A stretch of DNA of 5,778 bases, taken from NCBI GenBank assembly GCA_016764035.1, contig JAESSQ010000094.1:1-5778 (forward strand), in the 5' to 3' direction. The stretch comes from Gammaproteobacteria bacterium. Lineage in GTDB: Bacteria; Pseudomonadota; Gammaproteobacteria; SZUA-229. The notes under the pieces were generated by a model. That model did no database searches. It was not told where the DNA came from and worked only from the letters and a program-made list of their open reading frames with translations. Made by a program: the position numbers and the translations under genes. The stretch's first letter is position 1, and each line of letters starts with the position of its first letter. This document shows positions 1-5,778 of the stretch, in pieces.

Positions 1-25
1 CTCTAACCAACTGAGCTACGCGCCT
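1..25 (-). tRNA. tRNA gene, 5' part only (cut by window edge)
   Basis: Read on the minus strand, this stretch matches the first 24-25 positions of a tRNA. It has a 7-base acceptor strand AGGCGCG, U8 and A9, a D-stem GCTC, the D-loop AGTTGGTTA with the invariant GG, and the start of the returning D-stem GAG. The anticodon, T arm and 3' end lie outside the window, so the isotype cannot be read. The acceptor resembles some gammaproteobacterial tRNA-Val(GAC) genes as I remember them, but A at position 1 also fits tRNA-Ile, so this is only a guess. A well-formed promoter lies immediately upstream, so this is probably the first gene of its transcript. Confidence 0.85.
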
Positions 26-30
26 AAAGA

Positions 31-66
31 GGGCGGAATCATACGTGGAAGACCTTTTTATTGCAA
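31..66 (-). promoter_or_regulatory. sigma70-type promoter of the tRNA gene
   Basis: On the minus strand a -35 box TTGCAA (61-66) and a -10 box TATGAT (38-43) are separated by exactly 17 bases. The bases after the -10 box are TCCGCCC (31-37), a GC-rich discriminator of the kind found at stable-RNA promoters under stringent control. The expected start falls about 5-6 bases before the mature tRNA 5' end, leaving a very short leader for RNase P to remove. The boxes are seen directly; stringent control is inferred from the discriminator. Confidence 0.7.
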
Positions 67-134
67 GGCTTTGCTATAGTAAAAGTTAATCAAACCAATG
101 ATTTCACACATAAATTAATAGTGAGCATAATCCA

Positions 135-163
135 TTCATCAATAGCCCGTTAAGTGCTATAAA
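135..163 (+). promoter_or_regulatory. tentative promoter of the partner-switching operon
   Basis: An extended -10 element TGC-TATAAA ends at 163, with the -10 box at 158-163. A weak -35 box TTCATC lies at 135-140, 17 bases upstream. Transcription would begin near 170 and give a leader of about 37 bases before the phosphatase start. A second extended -10 element, TGC-TATAGT, ends at 80 but has no convincing -35 box and would give a leader of about 120 bases. In AT-rich DNA such matches arise by chance, so this is a candidate only. Confidence 0.35.
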
Positions 164-192
164 TAGAAATGCAGTTAATTTACGAATATAAA

Positions 193-200
193 AAGAAGGG
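193..200 (+). promoter_or_regulatory. ribosome binding site of the phosphatase gene
   Basis: AAGAAGGG ends six bases before the ATG at 207 and provides a reasonable Shine-Dalgarno match (GAAGGG). It supports the chosen start. The last three G overlap a GGGCCC palindrome at 198-203. Confidence 0.6.
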
Positions 201-206
201 CCCCAG

Positions 207-2114
207 ATGAAAAGTAATGGCCAGCAAAGTTTAGCTATGCACTTAAGCCTCTGGATTGTTTCAATGGGCGCAATTGTTTTCGTTACCGTGCTAAGCAGTA
301 ACTATTTTTTGTCACGATTGTTACTTGAATCGTATGTCAGTGATATTGCTAAAACCACGGCATCGTCAACGGTAAAAAGTATTGAAACCATCTTTAACTC
401 AGTCGCCGTTAACGCAGACTCTCTGGCTGCAGTCATCTCTACGACCGACCTCAACGAAAAACAAATTCATCAAAATATAAACGCTTTTTTAAAAACGAAT
501 ACCGCTGTTTTTGGCATGACAGTTGCCTTAGAACCTCACACACTTATCCAGAGACTTGGTGACTTTTCACCTTATTATTATAAAAAAGGCAATGAAATTG
601 CATATTCAGACCTAGCCGATGACAATTATCAATATAAAACCTGGCCATGGTATAGCGAAGCCAAGAAATTAAATAAATCATTGTGGGCGGACCCTTATCT
701 CGATGATGGTGGCGGCAACGAATTGATGACAACCTATTCAACCCCAATTTATCAACGTAATAGCGATACATTCGCTGGTATAGCTACAGCAGATATCCGG
801 CTGAGCTGGCTCAACCAGATTATTAGCAATATACACATAGGTGAATCTGGCTTTGGCTTTATCATTGCAAAAAATGATGTTGTTATCGCTCATCCTGACA
901 AGTTTTATAATCTAAACAAATTAGACGAAAAAAAACTTGGCCCCGAGAGTTGGAAAAAATACCTAAAAATAAAAACCATCACTTCAAATATTTACCTCAA
1001 TACTCAATGCCTTCACCTCGAAGGTAATTGCTGGGTTGCAATCGAAACATTAGGCAACACCGGTTGGAAAGTGGTTATTGTTATACCCGAGCAAGAGCTA
1101 ACCTCTGAAATCAATTCATTAACGGTAAAGATTTCACTTATCGCTATTGCTGGTTTAATTATTTTATTTTTCGTCGTTATATTTATAACACGTCATTTAA
1201 CCTCACCATTAGCCAAGCTCGCGAACGCGACAAAAGAGATAGGTGCCGGTCATCTTGATACCGAATTACCTGATGCCACACGTAATGATGAGATAGGCAC
1301 CCTGACCAAAGACTTCAGCACAATGCGCGCATCGCTAAAAACATACATTGCAAAAATACAGGAAACCACGGCAAAACAACAAAAGCTCGAAAGTGAAATT
1401 GAGATCGCGCAAGACATACAGATGTCCATGATCCCAGGCTCGGGCAATGCATCGATCAAAAACGCTAACTTTCAACTGTTTGCACTACTTAAACCAGCAC
1501 GTTCTGTCGGCGGTGATTTGTATTATTACCATCACGCAGACGATAAATTACACTTCATTCTGGGTGATGTTTCAGACAAAGGCGTTCCGGCCGCTTTATT
1601 CATGGCTAAAACGGTAACTCTGTACACGCGCGCACTTAAAGATAACCTTTCACCGGGCAAAACATTAACCATGATGAATGACATTCTGTCTGAAAATAAT
1701 GACGCCTGTATGTTTGTAACTGCGCTCTGCGGCAACATCAACTTACGTACCGGTGAAATCATTATGGCAAACGCCGGGCATATGAACCCCATTATTCAGA
1801 ACGTAGACAACACGTATGAATATTCTATCGATGGCGCAACCGCGCTCGGTTTAATGGATGATGTTGCGTACCCCGACATCAAGTTCCAGTTAACCAATAA
1901 AACAGCATTATTCATGTACACTGACGGCATATCAGAATCGCATGACGTGGATAACAAACAGTATACCGATAAAAAACTTATCGATTTTATTGCCGACAAC
2001 CATGCCAACGATATCGAAGACACCGGCAATAAAATAATAAGCAGTGTCGACACTTTCGCTGCAGGTACCGAACAATTTGATGATATTACTTTACTAATTA
2101 TTCGATATGAATAA
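207..2114 (+). CDS. membrane sensor phosphatase: dCache - HAMP - PP2C/SpoIIE (RsbU-like)
   Basis: This 635-residue inner-membrane protein is the likely input of a partner-switching pathway, removing phosphate from the serine of the STAS protein encoded two genes downstream. A first membrane helix lies at about 14-36. A periplasmic double-Cache domain follows (about 37-300), with the distal signature WPWY (146-149) then PYLDDGGGN (163-171), and the proximal signature GESGFGFII...AHP (212-230). A second helix is at about 308-328 and a HAMP domain at about 329-382, ending in DEIGTL. A coiled-coil linker (380-410) leads to the phosphatase domain. That domain keeps all expected metal-site motifs: GGD (D437), GDVSDKG (D454), NAGH (522-525), YTDG (D573) and DDIT (D625, D626), so it should be active. 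The stop codon overlaps the next gene by eight bases. Family and architecture are clear; the ligand is unknown and the substrate is inferred from gene order. Confidence 0.93.
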   Translation: MKSNGQQSLAMHLSLWIVSMGAIVFVTVLSSNYFLSRLLLESYVSDIAKTTASSTVKSIETIFNSVAVNADSLAAVISTTDLNEKQIHQNINAFLKTNTAVFGMTVALEPHTLIQRLGDFSPYYYKKGNEIAYSDLADDNYQYKTWPWYSEAKKLNKSLWADPYLDDGGGNELMTTYSTPIYQRNSDTFAGIATADIRLSWLNQIISNIHIGESGFGFIIAKNDVVIAHPDKFYNLNKLDEKKLGPESWKKYLKIKTITSNIYLNTQCLHLEGNCWVAIETLGNTGWKVVIVIPEQELTSEINSLTVKISLIAIAGLIILFFVVIFITRHLTSPLAKLANATKEIGAGHLDTELPDATRNDEIGTLTKDFSTMRASLKTYIAKIQETTAKQQKLESEIEIAQDIQMSMIPGSGNASIKNANFQLFALLKPARSVGGDLYYYHHADDKLHFILGDVSDKGVPAALFMAKTVTLYTRALKDNLSPGKTLTMMNDILSENNDACMFVTALCGNINLRTGEIIMANAGHMNPIIQNVDNTYEYSIDGATALGLMDDVAYPDIKFQLTNKTALFMYTDGISESHDVDNKQYTDKKLIDFIADNHANDIEDTGNKIISSVDTFAAGTEQFDDITLLIIRYE

Positions 2115-2541
2115 CCCATCACAAAACCTGAAAACGCTATCTATACTGAATAGAACAGCTGACAGTAAAAAACTTTCCACTTTTCTTGCTGCGTACATAT
2201 CCTCAAATAACATCCCGGGTTACATACATGATGACCTGAGACTAGCCATAGAAGAAACCTTTATAAATATCACCAACTATGCTTTCGATATTAAAGGTGC
2301 TTACCCTGTAGATATCGAAGCCCGTAGAACTACCGACACGATTAGCATTACCATCATTGATAGCGGCATTGCATTCAATCCATTACTCGATTGCGATAAA
2401 CGTATTGAAAATAATGAACACTGTGAAGGAGGAATGGGTATTCATATCATTAAATCACTCACTGACAAACAAGAATACAATAGGATAAATCAACGTAATG
2501 TATTTACCGTAACAAAGCACTATACTCATCAACACAATTAA
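2107..2541 (+). CDS. RsbW-like anti-sigma serine/threonine kinase (HATPase_c_2)
   Basis: This is a 144-residue cytoplasmic protein of the GHKL ATPase fold used by RsbW/SpoIIAB kinases. The N-box is at 47-58 with E50 and N54 in the places of the catalytic glutamate and Mg-binding asparagine. The G1 box is DSGIAFNP (85-92), and the G2 box is GGMGIHI (108-114). In the family, such a kinase binds and blocks a target, classically a sigma factor, and phosphorylates a STAS antagonist that would pull it away. The ATG lies inside the end of the phosphatase gene (ATGAATAA, eight-base overlap), and I see no Shine-Dalgarno sequence before it, which suggests translational coupling. The STAS gene follows after 27 bases. 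No sigma factor lies in the window, so its target is unknown and may not be a sigma factor. Confidence 0.88.
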   Translation: MNNPSQNLKTLSILNRTADSKKLSTFLAAYISSNNIPGYIHDDLRLAIEETFINITNYAFDIKGAYPVDIEARRTTDTISITIIDSGIAFNPLLDCDKRIENNEHCEGGMGIHIIKSLTDKQEYNRINQRNVFTVTKHYTHQHN

Positions 2542-2558
2542 GACTATATAACAGGACT

Positions 2559-2562
2559 GGAG
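2559..2562 (+). promoter_or_regulatory. ribosome binding site of the STAS gene
   Basis: GGAG (within ACTGGAGA) lies six bases before the ATG at 2569. Unlike the kinase gene before it, the STAS gene therefore has its own initiation signal and may be made in excess of the kinase. Confidence 0.6.
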
Positions 2563-2568
2563 ACAATC

Positions 2569-2943
2569 ATGTCATTAGAAATCAGCATTACCCCTGAAGC
2601 AGACAATAGTAAACGCATCGCTATTAAAGGCAGCCTGGATAGCAACACCGCACCTGAACTACAACAAATCATTGATGCTGAAATAAACGACACAACGACC
2701 GTAACGATTTTCGATTTTAAAGATTTAGATTTTCTCAGCAGTGCCGGCTTAAGGGTTATTTTCAAAACCAAAAAAATAATGGAAAAAAATGGCGGCAAGT
2801 TTTTACTCGTCAACCTGCAACCACAGATTAAAAAAGTATTTGAAATAATAAAAGCTCTAGATGGAATGAATGTATTTAAAGATCAAGACGAGATGGATGA
2901 CTACTTAACGGCTATGCAAAATAAAGTAAAAGAAGAAAATTAA
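2569..2943 (+). CDS. STAS-domain anti-sigma factor antagonist (RsbV/SpoIIAA-like)
   Basis: This is a 124-residue single-domain STAS protein, slightly longer than SpoIIAA. The core pattern is present: G21-SLDSNTAPEL, the strand VTIFDFKDLDFL (45-56), then SSAGLRVI (57-64). By alignment on the glycine, S58 matches the serine that the kinase phosphorylates in Bacillus SpoIIAA. The end of the domain (KVFEIIKALDGMNVF, about 89-103) is typical of proteobacterial members, and a short charged tail ends in KVKEEN. In the family model the unphosphorylated form binds the kinase and frees the kinase's target, and the phosphatase at the head of the operon would regenerate it. It is the last gene of the operon and converges on hinT. 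Confidence 0.9.
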   Translation: MSLEISITPEADNSKRIAIKGSLDSNTAPELQQIIDAEINDTTTVTIFDFKDLDFLSSAGLRVIFKTKKIMEKNGGKFLLVNLQPQIKKVFEIIKALDGMNVFKDQDEMDDYLTAMQNKVKEEN

Positions 2944-3020
2944 GTTATATCACCAACATCTTGCATTAACAAAGATTTTTTACCAGACAACAATAAACTA
3001 AAACGAATATTGCGAAATAA
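2944..3020. other. convergent intergenic gap, no clear terminator
   Basis: These 77 bases separate the ends of the two converging transcription units. I see no GC-rich stem followed by a T-run on either strand. The only T-run is ATTTTTTA near 2974-2981, and it has no stem before it. Confidence 0.5.
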
Positions 3021-3365
3021 TCAACCTGGCGGCCAGCTCAAATTACGTCCCGCTAATAGATGCATATGAATATGAAACACGGTCTGACCTGCCTGAGCAT
3101 TGCAGTTAACGACCAATCGATAACCGTCGTCACTCACGCCTTCTTGTGCGGCAATTATTTTCGCGGCACTAAATAATTTACCCATTATGGTCTCATCACT
3201 TCCCGCGATATCATTAACGGTAGCGATGTGCTGCCTCGGTATAATTAAGACATGTGTCGGCGCTTGCGGATTAACATCACGAAACGCTATTAGATCGTCA
3301 TCTTGAAAAACGATATCAGCCGGTATTTCACCTTTTTGAATTTTGCAAAACAGACAATCATGCAT
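3021..3365 (-). CDS. hinT: HIT-family purine nucleoside phosphoramidase HinT
   Basis: This 114-residue protein closely follows the HinT pattern, with DIVFQDDDLIAFRD, then VNPQAPTHVLIIP, GYRLVVN, and the histidine triad H98-I-H100-M-H102-L-L. The middle histidine (H100) is the expected nucleophile. Members hydrolyse the P-N bond of purine nucleoside phosphoramidates and act as cytoplasmic homodimers. The N-terminus carries a CxxC pair (C4, C7), which with H46 and one of the triad histidines forms a zinc site in many bacterial HIT proteins; it is not known whether this one binds zinc. The C-terminus ends in the usual WPPG. GAGG lies seven bases before the ATG. The gene starts 37 bases after the recR stop on the same strand, so it is probably the last gene of the dnaX cluster. 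Confidence 0.92.
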   Translation of the reverse strand: MHDCLFCKIQKGEIPADIVFQDDDLIAFRDVNPQAPTHVLIIPRQHIATVNDIAGSDETIMGKLFSAAKIIAAQEGVSDDGYRLVVNCNAQAGQTVFHIHMHLLAGRNLSWPPG

Positions 3366-3402
3366 AAGTTCGCCTCAATAGATCACATAAAAAAAGTTAA
3401 TG

Positions 3403-3999
3403 TTATGCGTCAAAACGCTGGCGACCACTAAACGCATGTGCCAACGTTCCTGCATCGATATATTCCAGCTCACCACCCAATGGCACACCGTGCGCGATAC
3501 GCGTCGTTAGTACGCTGTATCTGGCCGCCATGGTCGAAATATAATGTGCAGTCGCTTCACCTTCCACCGTAGGGTTCGTTGCTAAAATTAATTCTTCAAT
3601 CTCACCTGTAGCAAGCCTGGCATCTAGCAGCTCCAGACCCAGTTCCGCAGGGCCAATACCATCGAGCGGTGAGAGGTGTCCCATCAGCACAAAATATTTA
3701 CCTCGAAACTCAGCCGTATGTTCAATTGCAAAAACATCTGCTGGCGTTTCTATAACACATAATGTTCTGCTGTCTCTTGATCGGCTGTCACAGATCTCAC
3801 ACAGGGCTGTTTCACTTAAGGTTCTGCACATAGAACAGTGACCTATTTTTTCAACCGCCTCTGTCAGTGTAGAAGACAAGTTTTTCGCGCCTTCCTTATC
3901 ACGTTCAATAAGATAAAATGCCATACGTTGTGCCGATTTTGGACCAACACCAGGCAAACACTTTAGTGCATCTATTAGTTGTTGCAATAAGGGTGACAT
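3403..3999 (-). CDS. recR: recombination mediator protein RecR
   Basis: This 198-residue protein is nearly the same length as E. coli RecR (201). RecR works with RecF and RecO to load RecA on single-stranded gaps and forms a ring-shaped clamp around DNA. The helix-hairpin-helix region is at the N-terminus (LPGVGPKSAQRMAF, 15-28). The four zinc-finger cysteines are C55, C58, C67 and C70. The Toprim domain runs from about 79 to 175, with E84 (IETPAD), VLMGHLSPLDGIGP (104-117) and ATNPTVEGEAT (140-150). The final conserved part is GVPLGGELEY (171-180). The start matches E. coli by its SPLL residues; I see no strong Shine-Dalgarno sequence before it. It lies 27 bases after the ybaB stop, the conserved ybaB-recR arrangement. 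Confidence 0.97.
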   Translation of the reverse strand: MSPLLQQLIDALKCLPGVGPKSAQRMAFYLIERDKEGAKNLSSTLTEAVEKIGHCSMCRTLSETALCEICDSRSRDSRTLCVIETPADVFAIEHTAEFRGKYFVLMGHLSPLDGIGPAELGLELLDARLATGEIEELILATNPTVEGEATAHYISTMAARYSVLTTRIAHGVPLGGELEYIDAGTLAHAFSGRQRFDA

Positions 4000-4026
4000 A
4001 CAGTTTTTTCTACCAATTAATATATC

Positions 4027-4350
4027 TTAAAAAGGCAGTTTTAAACCACCAGGTAAATCAAGACCCGCGGTTACGCCAGACATTTTTGATGACGATTCTT
4101 GCTCAATTTTTCTTACCGCATCGTTTACTGCTGCGGCTACTAAATCTTCAATCATTTCTTTATCATCTTGCATCAGGCTTTCGTCGATATTCACCCGACG
4201 TAATTCATGGCGACCGTTCATTATTACTTTCACCATACCTCCACCCGCTTGTCCTTCAACTTCCATATTGGCTATTTCTGCTTGCGCTTTTTGCATGTCT
4301 TCCTGCATTTTTTGCGCTTTTTTCATCATGCTACCCATTGCACCTTTCAT
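4027..4350 (-). CDS. ybaB: YbaB/EbfC family nucleoid-associated DNA-binding protein
   Basis: This small dimeric DNA-binding protein of the YbaB/EbfC family has 107 residues from the ATG at 4350. It has the methionine- and lysine-rich first helix (MMKKAQKMQEDMQKAQAEI), the glycine-containing strand turn (GQAGGGMVKVIMNG), the block ESLMQDDKEMIEDLVAAAVNDA, and the C-terminal LPGGLKLPF ending. All match E. coli YbaB (109 residues) by position. A GTG at 4356 would add two residues, but the sequence AGAGGTGATT just before the ATG matches the full anti-Shine-Dalgarno at proper spacing and overlaps that GTG, so I prefer the ATG. It lies between dnaX and recR as usual, but the gap to dnaX is enlarged by a repeat. 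Confidence 0.95.
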   Translation of the reverse strand: MKGAMGSMMKKAQKMQEDMQKAQAEIANMEVEGQAGGGMVKVIMNGRHELRRVNIDESLMQDDKEMIEDLVAAAVNDAVRKIEQESSSKMSGVTAGLDLPGGLKLPF

Positions 4351-4360
4351 AATCACCTCT
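4351..4360 (-). promoter_or_regulatory. strong ribosome binding site that decides the ybaB start
   Basis: On the minus strand AGAGGTGATT directly precedes the ATG at 4350. It extends beyond the usual GAGG core into GGTGAT, a long match to the 16S rRNA 3' end. The GAGG core ends five bases before the ATG but overlaps the upstream GTG at 4356, so initiation at that GTG is unlikely. Confidence 0.7.
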
Positions 4361-4384
4361 TCACTTTCAAATATATTTTGATAT

Positions 4385-4456
4385 TGTCATTTCGACCATC
4401 GGGAGAAATCTTAAGATGTCGATGTACAAGACCCTTAACTAACGTTCAGGATGACA
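4385..4456. repeat. intergenic palindromic repeat with TGTCAT/ATGACA ends
   Basis: This 72-bp element begins TGTCATTTCGACC and ends GTTCAGGATGACA. The ends form an imperfect inverted repeat: 9 of 13 positions match and the outer six are perfect. Inside are GGGAGAAATCTTAAGAT, with the palindrome ATCTTAAGAT at 4408-4417, and, on the other strand, AAGGGTCTTG. The two ends resemble two common bacterial intergenic repeat motifs, TGTCATTTCGA...GAGAAATCT and TGTCATCCTGAAC...AAGGATCT, joined head to head. It fills about half of the dnaX-ybaB gap and lies within the expected operon. No transposase is nearby, so if mobile it is non-autonomous. Only one copy is in the window; repetition in the genome is inferred. 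Confidence 0.6.
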
Positions 4457-4498
4457 AATTAAATATCCCAATTACCAACGCCCTACATGCAAACCCAT

Positions 4499-5778
4499 CT
4501 ATGTAACCGGTTTCACCGAACCCGGAACAATCTCAGCATTAAAATTTTCTTTTAATGCCTGTGCAAAACTATCTTCGCTCATCGATTGAACCGCCTGCTG
4601 CTGACGTTGATCGGTTTCACGCTGCACCGCTTGTGCAGGCGTTTGCACAAGCGTTTCTGTTTTACGCGTACTGGCACTATGATTAACAACTTTAATTTCC
4701 AATTGCGCATCAATATTAAAATACTCGCCCAATGCTTGCTGTAAACGTTGCCTTGCTTTTGGATTAATTAAATTACTATGCCCACTTTCGATATGTAAAA
4801 CAATGTGGCATCCGTCTCGTTGCTGCATCGTACAATTAATAGCCAGTTGCTTGACCAGGCCTCCAAGGCCAAGGGCATTAACTACGTCTCGCCAATCACT
4901 GCTATGTTCGTTTTGCGTGACCTTCTCAGCTTGCGTTGCAGCACTACCGCTTTCAATGTCCTCTGTATTGGACACTGCCGAAACCTGAGGCGACGCCTGC
5001 GGGATTTTTTTCGCTGGTGGCGTAATCGTTTTAGAAATTTCTTTACGACCACCCGTCTCGACATTTGTCACGCCACTAACAGGTCTGAATGCCAGCATTC
5101 GCAGCAGTATCATTTCAAAGCCATTTTTAGCATCTGGCGCTATAGGTAAGTCACGACGACCAATCAATGCTATCTGATAAAATAACTGTAAATCTTCTGC
5201 TGAAACTTCTTCACTTAATCGCAAAAGAACATCACGCGCACTGACAAACTCATCCAATGCTTCTGGCACCATCTTAGCCATACTCATGTGGTGCAACAGA
5301 CTTAATAGTTCTGCCAATACCATTTCAAAGTCGGGCGCAAATTCTGCTAAATCAGCAACGGCCTTCATGGTTAGTACGGCGTCACCTTGCAAAAGCGCTT
5401 GCAATAAACCAATCACTTTATCGCGCGACACGCTGCCCAACATGTCACGTACGTCCTGCTCTTCTATTTTGCCAGCACCAAATGCCAGAGCCTGGTCTAA
5501 CAGACTCAAAGCATCACGCATACTGCCATCAGCCGCTTCGGCAATTAGCTGTAGAGCTATGACATTAAAATCAACCTTTTCAGTAGTAAGAATATGCTGT
5601 AGATGACTAATAATTAAACTGACCGGCAAACGCTTAAGGTTAAACTGTAAACAACGTGAAAGCACCGTTACCGGTAATTTTTGCGGGTCTGTCGTTGCCA
5701 GTAAAAACTTCACATGCGGCGGCGGCTCTTCCAGTGTTTTTAATAGGGCATTAAAACTGCTCTTGGAAAACATATGAA
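4499..5778 (-). CDS. dnaX: DNA polymerase III subunit tau/gamma DnaX, N-terminal part outside window
   Basis: DnaX is the clamp-loader ATPase; the tau form also ties the loader to the replicative polymerase. The reading frame runs off the right edge. The first in-frame ATG at 5773 lies within the Walker B region (HM of the usual DEVHM), so it is not the true start, and by comparison with E. coli about 129 residues, including the Walker A loop and zinc module, are missing. Numbering from that ATG, the visible part shows SFNALLKTLEEPP (6-18), sensor 1 LLATTDPQK (24-32), the SRC motif with the arginine finger R40, sensor 2 GSMRDALSLLDQAL (83-96), the collar domain to about 230, a variable linker (231-290), and a tau C-terminal region starting DWRDVV (293-298) and ending FNAEIVPGSVKP. 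A run of seven A lies in the linker (see findings). Full length would be about 550 residues, shorter than E. coli tau (643). Confidence 0.96.
   Translation of the reverse strand, partial: HMFSKSSFNALLKTLEEPPPHVKFLLATTDPQKLPVTVLSRCLQFNLKRLPVSLIISHLQHILTTEKVDFNVIALQLIAEAADGSMRDALSLLDQALAFGAGKIEEQDVRDMLGSVSRDKVIGLLQALLQGDAVLTMKAVADLAEFAPDFEMVLAELLSLLHHMSMAKMVPEALDEFVSARDVLLRLSEEVSAEDLQLFYQIALIGRRDLPIAPDAKNGFEMILLRMLAFRPVSGVTNVETGGRKEISKTITPPAKKIPQASPQVSAVSNTEDIESGSAATQAEKVTQNEHSSDWRDVVNALGLGGLVKQLAINCTMQQRDGCHIVLHIESGHSNLINPKARQRLQQALGEYFNIDAQLEIKVVNHSASTRKTETLVQTPAQAVQRETDQRQQQAVQSMSEDSFAQALKENFNAEIVPGSVKPVT

Noticed and set aside
63..74. Small inverted repeat GCAAGGCTTTGC as an operator or hairpin
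   Set aside because: It has only four paired bases per arm and overlaps the tRNA -35 box, so it is too short to separate from chance.
1..206. tRNA gene as an integration site for a mobile island carrying the partner-switching operon
   Set aside because: Integration normally uses the tRNA 3' end, but the operon lies on the 5' side behind the tRNA promoter, and no integrase or direct repeat is visible.
544..2122. Several minus-strand open frames under the phosphatase gene
   Set aside because: They are antisense to a clearly recognised protein, have no recognisable motifs and appear to be chance frames.
2544..2813. 89-residue minus-strand frame opposite the STAS gene
   Set aside because: It mirrors the conserved STAS coding sequence and shows no domain of its own.
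3918..4506. Two plus-strand open frames (3918-4352 and 4207-4506)
   Set aside because: They are antisense to recR, ybaB and the intergenic repeat, have no ribosome sites or family motifs, and are rich in Leu/Phe/His as expected from antisense reading.
4882..5064. 60-residue minus-strand frame rich in Arg and Lys
   Set aside because: It is an alternative frame inside the dnaX linker; the basic composition comes from reading dnaX codons out of frame. It matters only as the frame entered if one A is lost from the A-run.
5771..5773. ATG that could be read as the dnaX start
   Set aside because: It encodes the Met of the conserved DEVHM Walker B region; the preceding codon is the expected His, so the gene continues beyond the window.

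Overview
The window looks like chromosomal DNA from a fairly AT-rich gammaproteobacterium. The RecR, YbaB, HinT and DnaX proteins all read as close relatives of the gammaproteobacterial versions, and dnaX-ybaB-recR stand in the usual order. The genus cannot be fixed from the sequence alone.

Left edge (1-66): the 5' part of a tRNA gene on the minus strand runs off the window, with a good sigma70-type promoter directly behind it. An intergenic region follows that holds a tentative promoter for the next genes.

Left half (207-2943, plus strand): a compact three-gene partner-switching operon. It encodes a membrane-anchored PP2C/SpoIIE-type phosphatase with a periplasmic double-Cache sensor and HAMP domain (RsbU-like), a small HATPase-type anti-sigma kinase (RsbW-like), and a STAS-domain antagonist with the phosphorylatable serine (RsbV-like). 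In the family model, the kinase phosphorylates the STAS protein and otherwise holds its target. An external signal would activate the phosphatase, which dephosphorylates the STAS protein, and this then captures the kinase and frees the target. No sigma factor or other recognisable target is encoded here, so the output is unknown.

Right half (3021-5778, minus strand): a housekeeping cluster read right to left, dnaX (N-terminal part outside the window), ybaB, recR and hinT. It converges on the partner-switching operon across a 77-base gap with no clear terminator. Two things stand out. An approximately 72-bp intergenic repeat with TGTCAT/ATGACA ends sits between dnaX and ybaB. A run of seven A in the dnaX linker, followed by a small GC-rich hairpin, could allow a shorter gamma-like product. 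I found no CRISPR array, insertion sequence or phage gene. The most interesting system is the partner-switching module, whose architecture is known but whose signal and target here are not.
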